A DNA stretch of 64,000 bases from Gari tellinella (taxonomy: Eukaryota; Mollusca; Bivalvia; Cardiida; Psammobiidae): contig OV277857.1 in assembly GCA_922989275.2 (NCBI GenBank), forward strand, positions 1,984,001-2,048,000, read 5' to 3'. The notes beneath the pieces were generated by a model, which ran no database searches, was not told the DNA's origin, and worked only from the letters and a program-made list of their open reading frames with translations. The position numbers were made by a program, and so were the translations under genes. Below are positions 1-12,703 of this stretch, one piece after another (positions within the stretch are counted from its first letter, which is position 1; each line of letters opens with the position of its first letter).

Positions 1-470
1 CCGAAAACATTTTTTATTACACAAAAAAAATGTGTTAAGGGGGTTACTCTGAAAATACTGAGACACAAAAAACCGTATTACTGTAATGCCGCTCACATCA
101 CAATATCAAATTTGAAAGGAATTGAACATAGAACAAACATGTTCTGCTCTTTTTTTAATGACCATATTTGACAACAAAGGGGGCATAACTCAAACATAGT
201 CGCAATCGTCTGAAACGCGAACTCATCCGAGCTATTGTGGTAAGGAATATTTGGGGAAACGTTAGTGGACGTACGGACGGACGGACAGCACAGGGTAAAC
301 CATAATACGATCCGCTTTCGCGGAGCACCTTTGGTTTCAAATATAAGCCAATACCTACCATTACAATCGGTACCTTCGTAACCTTGACAGCAACAACTTT
401 TAATTCTGCAATTTTCAAATGAAAGCATTCTAGAAAATCAGAGAAAAGTACAAATACTTACATTGACACG
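1..470. repeat. Fragment of a dispersed repeat tail
   Basis: Contains the short run acggacggacggacagcac near 271-290 and a small CGCTTTCGCGG hairpin near 313, the type of tail seen again at 63,880-63,960. The open frames here overlap this repeat and show no protein similarity. Confidence 0.4.
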
Positions 471-702
471 TCAAAAAAGGGGACAGATCTAAGAGTCCCT
501 GAAGACATGTATTGTAGTACGTTGATATTGTAAATATTATAAACATGCAGATACATGTATATGAAAAAACTGCCGCCGTGTACACTTTGATATTTTCCGC
601 CATGTTGCGCTTGCTCCGATAAATAAAATATCAACGTACTACAATACATGTTTTATCTAAGTTTATCCAGGGACTCATAGATATATCCCCTTTTTAAAAG
701 TA
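470..702. repeat. Inverted-repeat element (MITE-like)
   Basis: Outer arms aaaaggggacagatct / agatatatcccctttt and inner arms TGTATTGTAGTACGTTGATA (509-528) with its complement near 630-650 face each other across a ~100-bp centre. Fold-back structure; no coding capacity. Confidence 0.7.
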
Positions 703-1443
703 TTTCACCGCCATAACAATATACATGTTTTGCAAAATATAAGGGCTCCACGGACCAGGATCTAGCCTACGTTAAGACAAGTGTATAAATTATAAATCGA
801 CATGTTCGGTCTCTAAACCTGTTCGCAACAGGTGGCAGCGTAATGCAGGCGTTTGACGTTTATCATGTAATATTTACATTCACCCTGTAAAGTCTTTATG
901 TATTCCTATTAAAAATATGCAGTACATCTGCCGATGAACCTACACTTCCAAACTGGTTTTAGCCAGTTCGGATTTCCCCCGTGCTATTCGTGGACTTCTT
1001 CAAATAGACTACATCGGGCACTTAACACTAAGCTCCCATTGGTCGACGGTCATATGACACTAGCGGAGTGATACAGACCCATAGGTCGTTGCCATCGCGT
1101 TGCTATGTGTGTAAATGGGTTAAGAAAACAACCGCGACCTGTATTTTTAGAGTGTGCTTTTGCAATAGATATTCAAGTTCCACTGTTATTTGTTTGCCTT
1201 GTAAGTCTTTTCCATTCACAGAGAGAAAGTTTACTGGAAAAAATCCTGAATTTTTAATACAGTTACAGTACATGTAGTTGGGACTACTTTCTCACCATAT
1301 TTAGAAAACTGGAATGGCTATTACATCGACATTACATCTATCAAACCTGTTTGACCGGTATATGTTAAATTCTTATACAGAAAATCAAATCTGGCCAATA
1401 AACACATTAAATTGACAAGACAGAAAATATAAATATAAATATA

Positions 1444-1615
1444 AGGAATAAACAACATCTCTTTGCCGCTCATGACGGTATGACTACATTAGCTTCGGGT
1501 GGTAAATTAAACGTAAACGCCTTTCGGGCGTTTACGAAATTTACCCCCTGCGAAACTAGTGCGAAGCTAATGTAGTCATACCGTCATGAACGTCAAAAAT
1601 ATGTTGTTTATTCCT
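1444..1615. repeat. Long hairpin element
   Basis: Arms begin AGGAATAAACAACAT and end with its complement; inside, CATGACGGTATGACTACATT is mirrored at about 1570-1589, and the tip is CGTAAACGCC/GGGCGTTTACG around TTTC. Almost the whole 172 bp can fold. Confidence 0.85.
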
Positions 1616-1802
1616 ATATTAAGAAGTCACCTGTATTTTGTGGTATAGATTCCTTTTCAAATAGTGACAGGTTAAGAGCACAGGAATCCGACACGATTGA
1701 TTTTTGCGGGAAAAAATCGTCAGAAGGTATATTAGAGAGACAAGGGGTACAACTGAGTGTCAGTATATTCTCACTCTATTTCGACAAAACCGGGCATATC
1801 AT

Positions 1803-2512
1803 GAATAATAATTGATGAAACGACACCCTTTTTGCATTTCTGTCTAGCTAATATAATACATTTCCATAAAAACATAACATAAAGCCAACTGTAAGCATGC
1901 ACTTTCAACAGTACTTGCGTCCACTCACTGAAATCACCGATTTTCGGAAAATTGGACAGGGGTTCGTTCACAGCCGACACAGCATTGACCACTACTGTAC
2001 GCTTGTTTAGGCGGTATTATCGAGCATAACAGTCATACAGTTCCATAGATATTCATTTTTGACATCGATCAAAGCTGAATTCTTCTCAAATCATTGCCGT
2101 ACCAACAACAAATTCGCATGTTTTCATCGGCAGTAAAACTATTCTTGTACATGTAAGCTTTTTTTGTACGGCAATGATTTGAGAAGAAATCAGCTTTGAT
2201 CGGTGTCAAAAATGTATATCTATGGAACTGTATGATTGTCATGCTCGATATTACAGCCTAAACAAGCGTACAGTTGTGGTCAATGACTGTAAAGCTCGAT
2301 AATAATACCGCCTAAACAAGCGTACAGTAGTGGTCAATGCTGTGTCGGCTGTGAACGAACCCCTGTCCCGTTTTCAAAATTCGGTGATTTCAGTGGGTAG
2401 ACGCAGTTACTGTTCAAAGTGCATGCTACAGTTGGCTTTATGTTATGCTTTTATGGAAGGGTATTATATTAGCTAGACAGAAATGCAACAAAGGTGTCGG
2501 TTCATCAATTTT
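1803..2512. repeat. Large imperfect inverted repeat (~300-bp arms)
   Basis: Left arm 1803-2114 and right arm 2160-2512 are reverse complements around a ~45-bp spacer. Examples: GCTAGACAGAAATGCA on the right answers tgcatttctgtctagc on the left, and TTCTTCTCAAATCATTGCCG answers cggcaatgatttgagaagaa. The right arm has an extra ~50-bp duplication (GCTCGATA...AAACAAGCGTACAGT twice). No coding frame recognised. Confidence 0.85.
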
Positions 2513-2802
2513 TTCTCCAAAACAAATATGGTCGGGGCCCTGTGGTTAAGAGAGGTTTTATTGTACTTTATGTATCTACCTGCAAACGAGATAGCCGTCC
2601 TTATCCGTATAACAGGTTTGGCATGGTATCGTGCACTGTTTAGATGTAGCAGACGCAATGCTGAAATAAATGATATATTTTATACCTTATAAGTTATTCG
2701 TCCTTTTTGGGCTGAGCTGTCCATACCAGTATAAGTTATGCCCAAGGGTCTAATGATGCTGAAGCTAGATGGTACGGTGGGGAATGGGATATTCTTTCCC
2801 AT

Positions 2803-3047
2803 TTAACCCATTACCCCCCAAATACGCCTCTATATTCATTCCTCCACTAGAGATAATAGTTCTCTTTTATAAAGTCATGAATATGCACCATAAGAAATAA
2901 TTTCTATATCCTATAGCAGATTGAAGTTTAAAGCAGGCTGAACGTAAATCAGAATGCGCCCTAAGGCGCATTCTGCTTTACTTTCAATATGCTTTAAGTG
3001 GTCACCTACCTTCAAAAATAGAAACAGGCTATGGGGTAATGGGTTAA
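2803..3047. mobile_element. TTAA-flanked hairpin MITE (family A)
   Basis: Ends TTAACCCATTACCCC and GGGGTAATGGGTTAA, each including the TTAA target. A central hairpin lies at about 2928-3000 (AAAGCAGGCTGAACGTAAA.. / ..CTTTAAG). CCC ends plus TTAA duplication suggest a piggyBac-type non-autonomous element. Confidence 0.8.
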
Positions 3048-3755
3048 ACGAAAACGAAACTCAATTGCATTGTGCAGCACAGTAAACTGTAGAAACAAGT
3101 ATATTTTTCAAAAAGAAATTCCGTCGCAAGTTAAATTGTTTGGGGTACAGTCTTCATTGTATAAACATGTCTATATTATTTCATTACATAAACAGAAATT
3201 TTCCACACTCTAAATTTAGAGATTATCCACGCTAAATTAAGAAATTATGATATTGTAACGGCCATAATTTAGACTGTATCTCATTATTTTGCAAGGTTTT
3301 CAGTCCAAGATAAATGTGAAAGAAACCAGAACACCAGCCTAATTGGCCAATGAGAGTACATGTATTATGTTTCAAGCAAGTGGGCATTGGGCTGTAGAAT
3401 TCTAATCAATTCTGATTGGTTAAATTGTTTGAGAAACTCTAGGGTCTAAAGCGGAGAAAACAGACACGTCTTCGACGGGAAAGGGACATTTTAAAATAGA
3501 TAAATAAATAAATCAATCAAACTAGATCTAATCATTTTAACCCATATCATGCTGAATAGGGTTTAATTCAGAAATAAAGATTTTAGTTTTTGAAAAACTA
3601 CCCTTATCTGGTGCACCTGACAAGTTCTCCAATCACTTGATATGCAGACTCGCCAGCAAAGCAGATTCAAATCAACCTATTTTAATGGCTCATTCACCCC
3701 TGCATTTGGGCCTAAAAAATTTAATGGACAATTTCAAATTAAATCTTAGTCCATG

Positions 3756-4870
3756 TTTAGCTCACCTGGCACGTAGTGCCAAGGTGAGCTATTTTGATTG
3801 TCCTCTGTCCGTCGTTCGTCGTCGTGCGTCCGTTCGTCCGTCCGTTCGTTCGTCGTCAACAGTTTCTTTAAACGACATCTCCTCCGAAACTACTGGATGG
3901 ATTTTTACCAAACTTGGCCTGAATGATTCTTATATTGTCCTCTTTCAAAGTTGTTCAAACATTTCCGGTCCGTTGCATATCTAGGTCACAGGAGCTAAAA
4001 ATAGATTTTTTCAATGAAAACTTAAAAATTCTTCTTGTCTGAAACCACAGTACCCTGTGCTTAGATATTTGGCACAAAGCATTGTCATCAGGTCCTCTAT
4101 CATGATTGTTCAAATTATGTCCCTGGGGTCAAAAATGACTCCGCCCCTGGGGTCGTAATTTTACATAGAGTTATATAGTGAAATTTTCGAACATATTTTT
4201 CTCTGAAACTAATATGGCCAGAACTTTGATATTTGGCATGGTGGCATTTCTAGAAGCCCTTAACTAATATTGTTTATATGGTTCCGGTGACACTTCTAAA
4301 TGTCTTATACCAATATTGTTCAAATGGTTCTGGTCGGTTGCATATCAAGGTCACAGGAGTTAAAAATAGATTTTTTCAATGAAAACTTAAAGAATCTTCT
4401 TGTCTGAAACCACAGTACCCTGAGCTTAGATATTTGGCATAAAGCATCATATACAGGTCCTCTATCAAGATTGTTCAAATTATGCCCCTTGGGTCAAAAC
4501 TGCCAATGCCCCAGGGGTCGCAGTTTTACGTAGAGTTATATAGTGAAATCTTCTTCTCTGAAACTATTATGGCCAGAGCTTTGATATTTAGCATAGTGAC
4601 ACTTTTAGATGATCTTTACCAATATTGCTGAAATGGTTCTGGTCTGTTGCATATCTGGATAACATTCACATTTTTTACAATTAAAAGTCTTCCTGTCTGA
4701 AATCATCCATGTACAAAATATTTGACAGAACACTTAATTTTCAAGTTCATCAGCAAGATTTTTGAAATTATGTCTCTGGGGTAAAAAATGATCCCACCCC
4801 AGGGGTCATGTGACCCTTGTGTTGGTTTTTTCCAGGTGAGCGATATTTAGGCCCGCATGAGCCTCTTGTT
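3756..4870. repeat. Dispersed repeat with AGCTCACCT/AGGTGAGC ends (family F)
   Basis: Begins TTTAGCTCACCTGGCACG and ends CAGGTGAGCGATATTTAGGC then GCCTCTTGTTT. Inside, a ~360-bp block (GTTCAAATTATG, CCTGGGGTCAAAA, CTCTGAAACTAATATGGCC) is repeated, and a TCCGTTCGTCCGTCCGTTCG run follows the left end. Related copies occur at 21,150, 23,886, 28,081, 32,430 and 50,440. The nature of the autonomous element is unknown. Confidence 0.7.
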
Positions 4871-5396
4871 TAATATTTAAGATTGATTTTGAAAATATAT
4901 TGCAATAATGACAACCAGTGCAGACCCTGAGCAGAGGGCTCCTGTCGGAGCTGTCTGCACAGGATCTACACTGTATACATAGGTCAAATGTACATTTCAT
5001 AGGTACGCTGAAGTTTGTTATTGACGAGTATACTCGTCGCTAGGGTTGAATGTGTTAAACTCCGTGATGCCAACACCCTCTGTAAACCAAACAATTTGGC
5101 TCAGTGCGGGAGGGCCCGGGTTTCAGATGTTTTATAGGGCGTAAACATGTTTTTGTTGCCATTCACTGAACCGGAACTCTTTATTTTGAAGCAATAAACA
5201 TATATTTATTTACAGGGTCTGTTTGACGTGATCATTATGTATTTTGACAATATGTGTCTGAAGTTTGGGGTATAGAGAGTCTGGACATTGTTGATCGTTT
5301 TCAGCTTCAGTTTTGTAAACTAGTATTAACCCTTACACTTGTAAACTAGTATTAACCCTTACACTCTCAATAACGTCATAAAGGCTAAAGCCCATT

Positions 5397-5451
5397 TGCA
5401 AACAGTTTTGATCCGCGTAACGCGGCGTCTGGTCAGGATCAAAACTGTTTG
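5397..5451. repeat. AAACAGTTTTGATCC hairpin
   Basis: GCAAACAGTTTTGATCC is mirrored by GGATCAAAACTGTTTGC around a CGCGTAACGCGGCG centre; one of many solo copies of this hairpin module. Confidence 0.75.
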
Positions 5452-5614
5452 CCACTTGGTTTGAAATTATACAGTTATACTGACTTAAATCTAGCTTTGA
5501 AACGGTATTGCAGACAACAATCTCATTGTCTCATTGTTTAACATGTCAAAGGTTCTGTACACCTGTAGTGAAGTGAACTTTCCTTGGATAAAGTTCGTAA
5601 ACGTGACTCTCTTA

Positions 5615-5873
5615 CAGTGGAGAATCTGTTATTCTTTCCCAATAAACGCGTTTACGCTAAAACTATTATTCGCAGTGCAAACAGTTTGGAGCCAGATCAG
5701 ACGCCGGGTTACGACGCCGGGTAATCCGGCGTCTGATCAGGCTCCAACCTGTTTGCCACCAAGATAAACATGAAATATCAGAATTGTCCAAAAGTTGTTC
5801 TTTTCTACGTTTTAGTGCTTTGCGTTTGCGTACGTTTGCGTTTAACCGGGAAAGAATAACAGAGTCTCCACTG
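5615..5873. mobile_element. TA-flanked hairpin MITE (family B, full length)
   Basis: Terminal inverted repeats CAGTGGAGAATCTGTTATTC and its near complement ending CTCCACTG, flanked by TA on both sides. The centre is a GTTTGGAGCCAGATCAGACG hairpin (about 5680-5755). 259 bp, no ORF of its own; TA target implies Tc1/mariner-type mobilisation. Confidence 0.85.
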
Positions 5874-6071
5874 TAACTCGCTTGACCAATCAAACTACAT
5901 GTATTTACATGAAGATTATTTACCTTCTTCTTACTTATTTTAACCCTTTCATGATCAAATTATTCGGGAGATGTTTACCCCTTCACCGCTTTATTATTGT
6001 CTGCTTCAGTATTGTTGTCTGCAAGAGTAAAATTTAAGGTTGAATGACTTAATAAATATCGATAAGAGGGT

Positions 6072-6136
6072 CAAACAGTTTGGGTCCTGATCAGACGCGG
6101 CGTTACGCAGCGTCTGATAAGGTACCAAACTGTTTG
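6072..6136. repeat. Solo AAACAGTTTGGGTCC hairpin
   Basis: CAAACAGTTTGGGTCCTGAT and its complement enclose GCGGCGTTACGCAGCG; same module as in family B but without the CAGTGGAG ends. Confidence 0.75.
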
Positions 6137-7844
6137 CATACGCGCTTTATGACGTAATTGAGAGCGAATGGGTTAAATCAGTTGTTGGTTCAAGACTCAA
6201 AGATTTTTTTTACAAACCTGACATATAGTACACGTATTGTTCATGAAACTAGTAAGTGCTTTAATTAAAGAACTTCAATATCTGTTTGAGTGCTCCGTTA
6301 GAAGCATAGACGTTACGCAGAATAGTGGACACGCAGGTGGCCCACTTGCTCTCATTTTCGAGCATTAAAATAAGAAGGGCATTTTTACATAACTTGTAAT
6401 AACTTTTTTTTCTGGACAGATATCGTTCCTGTGCAAACGGCCTGTGTTAGCTTAAACATTTTCCTTTATAATGGAATTGTTTTGAAAAAATATTTTAATA
6501 AGATTTTGGTCCTTTTTTAAGTTTAAAAAGACACCTCTAAATCACATAAAACAAAGAGTAAAATGCTGAAAATAAGCCTCGACACGGATAATATAACACG
6601 ACCTTGTGCATTTATACAAATCGATATCAATTCTGTGCAAACGGACTCGTATACTTGACTATTTGTTCTTTCTTTTGATATAAATTTAAGAATTGTAAGT
6701 TAATGTTAATTTGGTCCTTTTTCAAATTGAAAATAAAATTAATATGTTCAAAGAGTCGTCGGGAGTTTCCGTAAATACCGAGCGGTAAGAGCCGAACATT
6801 GACGGGCACGCAAGCTAGCGTAGGACAGTTTATCGATAATCTGTCGGTGTCCACTATTCTGCCTAACGAGACAGAAAGAAATATTTGAATAGTAGTTTCT
6901 GGAAATTTCCTAACACAGTCAAGTTCAATATTCTGATGAATACCAGCAGTAATGATATATCAACATTATTAAATATGTCATTATTCTGCAAGAAAATCAT
7001 TTATGTCTGAAAATCCTCATAGTATTCTCCAAAATTTGTTTTTTCGCTGGTTTTTGCAATTTGGTGTAAACTTATTTTATTATTCAATTTTAATTTATCT
7101 TTAATCCTACTTTTGTTTTTGCATTTGTCTTTGCATGTTAAACACTGTTTTTCCTGTTATATAGCAATTGTTGTAAACATATTCTATGCCACAATAGTCA
7201 TGCTCAGATTGGGCCTTGACTTGTCTTAATAAACTTGTAAACTTGTTTTGATAAAGAGTTTCGGTCCAGCGAGTGGCAATAAAATTAGTTTTAACCCCAA
7301 CAATAAACAATATAAATGTAGACAGATATGTAGTAGATATTTTAAACAACTTTTAAAGAGACTGCAAAACAATAAATATTATATATATGTATGTATCCAA
7401 AGTTGGGGATTACGCGTAATCACTGGCCGTTTTAGGAATATGATGAAATGGTCCTTTTTCATCAAATAAATAGATTTGTACTACATGTATCATGACATTT
7501 CTTTTGGTTTAAAACATCATGCTTTCTTGAAATATCTTGGTCTAATGAACGTTCGTACAAAGTTTCTTGCACAATTGATTAAAAATAATTGAACAGTTCA
7601 TATAAGCCAGGACAATTTAAAAACCAAGACAGTTGTCTTGTTAAGTTTCTTCTATTTAAAGAAACAGAAAAAGTGATTTCACAAAGTTTAAAGACGACCA
7701 TTTCAAAACAAACGATAATACTAGTACATTTGTACTTGTTACAAAATAAATATTAAAATAAACATTGTAGACGATAATTTAAAAGCAAACGATATTACGG
7801 GAAAATAAAGATAAAAATCATAACGCGCGTACAATATCGCGGCA

Positions 7845-8093
7845 CCAGGGTCCCGTTTTACTAAACTACTTACGCAAAAAATTTGCGTAAGTCAAAATTT
7901 TAAATATTAATTTATAATTTTGATTATCACTTGCTACAAACAGCAAATAGCCAGATCAGAGGACGCGCTTTTAGCGCGTCCTCTGATCTGGCTATTTGCT
8001 GTTTGCAAACGTTTATGATCGAAATATAAGAGTTAAACGATTTTGACTTATGCAAAAAATTTGCGTAAGTTGTTTAGTAAAACGGGCCCCTGG
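7845..8093. mobile_element. Hairpin MITE with GTCCCGTTTTACTAAAC ends
   Basis: Inverted ends CCAGGGTCCCGTTTTACTAA / its complement, subterminal TTACGCAAAAAATTTGCGTAA, and a perfect ~75-bp central hairpin with AAATAGCCAGATCAGAGGAC arms (7945-8010). 249 bp. Confidence 0.85.
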
Positions 8094-8644
8094 ATCTCTG
8101 TTGTCAGAGTCCTCGACAGTTTGCCTATCACTGATGCACACAGTGCAGAATGTGTCTAAATTCATATCCATGAAATCAGTTTTAATCCTTATCACTCTGA
8201 ATTGTCGTCTGCTTAAAATATATCGTCTGCGAAAAAAAGTCAAATTTGGCTGGGTCTATACACGTTTGATATATATGTAATAAGTCTGGTTTTTATCGTG
8301 GCCTGCTCAAATAAATATTTATGAAAAATAAATAAACTTACGATGCTGGAAAGCAGAGAAGTAACGCCACGGTCAGTGGGGACATGTTGATGGTGTAGAA
8401 TGTATACGCGCAATATGACCACTACTGCGCCCTTTACTGCTTTGTAGGTTAACAGTGTCTAAAGTAGACGACCATGTGTGCTCATGCGTATGTCCAACGT
8501 ATGTCCTGCGTATGTATGACTCTTTGAACCCGAGTCACGCATATGTGCGTCCTTTGCAAATATTGTACATGTGAAGAGTTTATTTGTCCATTTAAAAATA
8601 TTTACATTCACCCCATTCAATTCCGTTGAAAATGTTGACGTTTA

Positions 8645-9273
8645 ATTCGTATAGATGCAATTGCTCTATGGTGCGGGTTTTGTGGATATCGTCCGCAGAG
8701 GACGGAGACAAACTCAACTCAGACTCTTTATAACCTTGGACCCCGATTTCAACCATAGTCAAACTCATTTGAGAACTTAGAGAATAGCCTATATACTATT
8801 ACAAAGTTTTATCAAAATCTGTTCAAATTTGTAGACACTGGAGCATAAACAGTACTGAAGAAAAACCTTTTTCTAGCATATCTGAGTTCACCAAGGGCAG
8901 ATAATTCTGTAAAAAAAATAATCCGATTTCAAAAACAATTGTCCACCTTCAAGAACTTTTATTATATTCATTGTGTGCCAGTACAATCAAAATCCATTTA
9001 AAACTAGATCTATAGTTGCTAGAGAGTAAACACTGTCAAATATGGCATTTTCAACACATCAATGGCAGATAATTATTGACATAGTGGTCCGATTTTAATC
9101 ACAATCGAACTCGGAGAACTTATGATCATATAAATCCTGAGCAAATTTGAGAGATATTTGATATAATTGTGGTCTCTAGATTGTAAACACTAAAACTGCT
9201 GACGAACACCGCACGTCGGACATTCGAGTACCACAAAAGCTCATTCTGAGCTTTGCTCAGGTGAGCTAAAATT
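8645..9273. repeat. Family F-type repeat fragment
   Basis: Ends in AGCTTTGCTCAGGTGAGCTA, the right end of family F. The body has repeated CCGATTTCAA...CAAACTC phrases spaced ~175 bp. No gene seen in it or in the flanking 9,274-10,330, which holds only degenerate hairpin fragments. Confidence 0.55.
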
Positions 9274-10915
9274 ACCATACATGTTATTTATTATTTCGAT
9301 GTATATTTCATATAGTAATAGATCTATGTTTAAACTATTATTTCGACGAAGGCGACTTGCACTAATAAAGGTTATGGGGCAAATCGTTTAAATACTGTAT
9401 ATAAAACAGGTATTTTTCGCGTCATGAATATTTCGCGTAATGCGATTTTGTATTAATTCGCGACATCATGCAATATTTCTATATCGTCTGCGAAAAAAAC
9501 CCAACTACATGTAGTTTTTAAGCATTTCAAATTGACGAAATGTTAAAGATGAATGGTAATAACTTGTTTAGATCCAGATCAGATATCGTCTGTGAAAATA
9601 AATCAAAATTAGTTTTTTAAGTTTTACAAGCTGAAAGCGGCGTCTGATCTTGATCAAAATTTTTTGCAAATTAAAGTAAGCCAAGTCGCGATTAGCATGA
9701 CAAGGGTTAAATAATAACATATTTCTCAAAGTTTGAAATGAATGTTGTTTTGCTCTGATGGCTATTATTATCCAGGTAGATCTACAGTAAATAAGGTATA
9801 AAGAGACCACTAACTGAAGAAGCATAAATATCTTTAAAGACAGGTGACTGTTTAATGAAGGCTAAAGAAATACCCCCAAAAATAAAAATAATATAGAAGT
9901 TTTCTGTATTGTTTATCCTGCAATAAGCAACTACCTGTACTTAAGAAACTTCGTATAGTCGCTTAACCCTTGTCGTAATATCGTCTGCTTTGAAATTGTC
10001 GTCTGCAAAGAATATTAATTTAAGAATTACACATTTTTTTATTTGAATAAGCTAAAATGGGATTGTCAAACAGTTTGGGTCCTGATCAGACGCCGCGTTT
10101 GCAAATGCCAGTTAAGTCAGGATAAGGGTTTATACAAGATCGACTGTCATTATAATGATATGGAAACATGTACATGTAAATCCTGGTATCAAAATGGGTG
10201 TGTTAGAGCCATGGTTGACAGTGCATATAGGTCGAGGACCCACTACTATTGAGATCGGGCCAATGTCGGTCAATGATCTCTAGTGATCGGTCAACCCCGT
10301 CAACACGTTCCGAACTTGCTAAGTATAGGTTAGTGTCTATTAGTCGATTTTAACAAAAATTAAAAGTCAAGCGAGGGGCACCCGAGCGACTTTTAATCTT
10401 TTGTTAAAATAGACTAATAGACACTAACCAATTTAGTGGTTGAAATTATATTTTTGGTACCGACAAAGAGCTATACCGGCAATTGGAAGTAACAAAACGT
10501 TTGTTCTTCCCGAAACACCCTTTTTAAATAGTACCGACAAAAAGATGTCAAAGGAAATGGACATACCTTTAAATAGAAACAAAAATCAGTTCATTTATAT
10601 CCTTTCCAAATTAGAATGGTTTGCGCCGAAATTACAATATGCGTTTCATTTCTCAGCTGGCCGGATATGCTCCAGATGCAAGCATAATGTGTGAGGAAGG
10701 TGGCTAAAGCAAGGTGAACGTCAAACAAAAATCATTAGGGGCTTTCTGTTTTACTTTCACCTTGCTTTAGGCTGCCATCAGTATTTCATACAATCAATTA
10801 ACCTACCTGTTAGTGGTCGTAATAGAAATGTTTTGCTGTACATACTTTTCTAATTTTATTTGCATAGTTCTTGCATTTGTATTAGTTAAAACGGCAAATC
10901 ACCATTGATTATTGC

Positions 10916-11152
10916 TTAACCCTTTACTTCATAGCCTGTTTTCAGTATCGAAGACAGATGGTTGCTTAAGATAGGCTGAAAGTAAAGCAGAATGTTCCTT
11001 AAGGAATTGTCTGCATTATTTTCAGCCTGCTTTAAGATACTATCTGCTAGGATATAGGTAACATTTCTCATGGTGCATATACTTGACTGTATAAAATGGA
11101 GGAGGAACAAATGAAATACGTTAAAATGTGAATCTATGGAGTAAGGGGTTAA
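10916..11152. mobile_element. Family A MITE
   Basis: TTAACCCTTTACTTCATAGC ... GAGTAAGGGGTTAA with central hairpin; its duplicate is at 12,467-12,703 in copy 2. Confidence 0.75.
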
Positions 11153-11208
11153 GAGAAGTAGCTAGTTTACTGTTAAGACAATCCTTTTCTAGTTTTGTAT
11201 AATTAAAT

Positions 11209-11236
11209 ATCTATCTATCTATCTATCTATCTATCT
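11209..11236. repeat. (ATCT)n microsatellite
   Basis: Seven uninterrupted ATCT units; absent from the matching place in copy 2, where only one unit remains. Confidence 0.95.
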
Positions 11237-12170
11237 GGGGGGTGTTCTGGGTTTTTATGTTTATTGTAGATTCCCCAAACCCGACATTGCACAAGTTTGC
11301 AATCTGTTTTTCAGTCATCTAATCCAGGGCTGCCATTTCTCCGGATTTTTCCTAAATCTTAGGATTTTTTTCTTGTACATGGTAGCTTAAAGCAGGCTGA
11401 AAGTTAAGCAGAATGCGCCTTAAGGCGCATATTGCTTTACTTCCAGTCTGCTTTAAGTAGTCACGCGTCAACAAAAGTAGAAGCAGGCGTTTGGGTAAAG
11501 GTACGATTTGTAAAATTGCACTTGAAAAATGCAAATTAGGAAATCTTAGGATTTTTCATGTCAACTTATGGCAGCCCTGCTAATCAAACGCTCTTTGAGG
11601 TTCTTTGAGGCTTACCGACACACCTGCGAATCAACCCAAATACGCATGCGCAGGATTAAATTTTTTAGTCGTTGTTTAGTGTGAGTACTGACTTACAAAA
11701 ATTAATCCTCGAAAATTTTCAAAAATACTCAACTCTCATTGGTCAAAAAATAATTTCAACCACTAACAAAAATTAAAAGTCAAGCGAGGGGCACCCGAGC
11801 GACTTTTAATCTTTTGTTAAAATAGACTAATAGACACTAACCAATTTAGTGGTTGAAATTATTTTTTTGGTACCGACAAAGAGCAATGCCGTCAACTGGA
11901 GTAACAAAATGTTTGTTCTTCCCGAAACACCCTTTTTAAATAGTACCGAAAAAGAGATGACAAAGGAAATGGACATACCTTTAAATAGAAACAAAAATCA
12001 GTTCATTTATATCATTTCCAAATTAGAATGGTTTGCGCCGAAATGACAATCTGGGTTTCATTTCTCAGCTGGACGGATAGGCTCCAGATGCAAGCATACT
12101 GTTTTACTTTCAGTTTTAATTTCACCTTGCTTTAGGCTGCCATCAGTCTTTCATACAATCAATTAACCTA

Positions 12171-12353
12171 CAGTGGAGTAAACGTTATTCTTTCCCGTTT
12201 AAACGCAAACGTACGCAAACGCAAAACACTAAAACGTAGAAAAGTACAGCTTTTGGACAATTTTGATAATTCATATTTATCTTGGTAGCAAACAGTTTGC
12301 AATGGAAATAATAGTTTTAGAGTTATTGGGAAAGAATAACAGATTCTCCACTG
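12171..12353. mobile_element. Family B MITE, internally shortened, with empty site
   Basis: CAGTGGAG ... CTCCACTG flanked by TA. In copy 1 of the tandem duplication the site reads aacctacctgttag; here it reads aaccTA-element-TAcctgttag. This proves a TA duplication. The central hairpin present at 5615-5873 is mostly lost. Confidence 0.9.
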
Positions 12354-12466
12354 TACCTGTTAGTGGTCGTAATAGAAAGGTTTTGCTGTATATACTTTTT
12401 CTAATTTTAATTGCATAGTTCTTGCATTTGTATTAGTTAAAACGGCAAAACACCTTTGATTATTGC

Positions 12467-12703
12467 TTAACCCTTTACTCCATAGCCTGTTTTCAGTATC
12501 GAGGACAGATGGTTGCTTAAGATAGGCTGAACGTAGCGCAGAATACTCCTTTAGGAGTAGTCTGCATTATTTTCAGCCTGCTTTAAGATACTATCTGCTA
12601 GGATATAGGTAATATTTCTCATGGTGCATATACTTGACTGTATAAAATGGAGGAGGATCAAATCAAATACATTAAAATGTGTATCTATGGAGTAAGGGGT
12701 TAG
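12467..12703. mobile_element. Family A MITE
   Basis: Duplicate of the copy at 10,916. The central hairpin arms differ from that copy but still match each other (ACTCCTTTAGGAGT versus TTCCTTAAGGAA). Confidence 0.75.

Larger units (their letters stand above)
10352..11764. repeat. Tandem duplication, copy 1
   Basis: 1.41-kb unit from aacaaaaattaaaagtcaag to caaccactaa; the same sequence restarts at 11,765. It contains a long AGTGTCTATTAGTC hairpin at its left edge (10,331-10,432), a family C-type hairpin at about 10,700-10,770 and family A copies at 10,916-11,152 and about 11,384-11,500. Copy 1 lacks two insertions present in copy 2, so it gives the empty sites. Confidence 0.85.

Noticed and set aside
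93..428. Open frames of 87-111 codons near the left edge
   Set aside because: They overlap a dispersed repeat tail, lack any recognised protein motif, and the two frames overlap each other.
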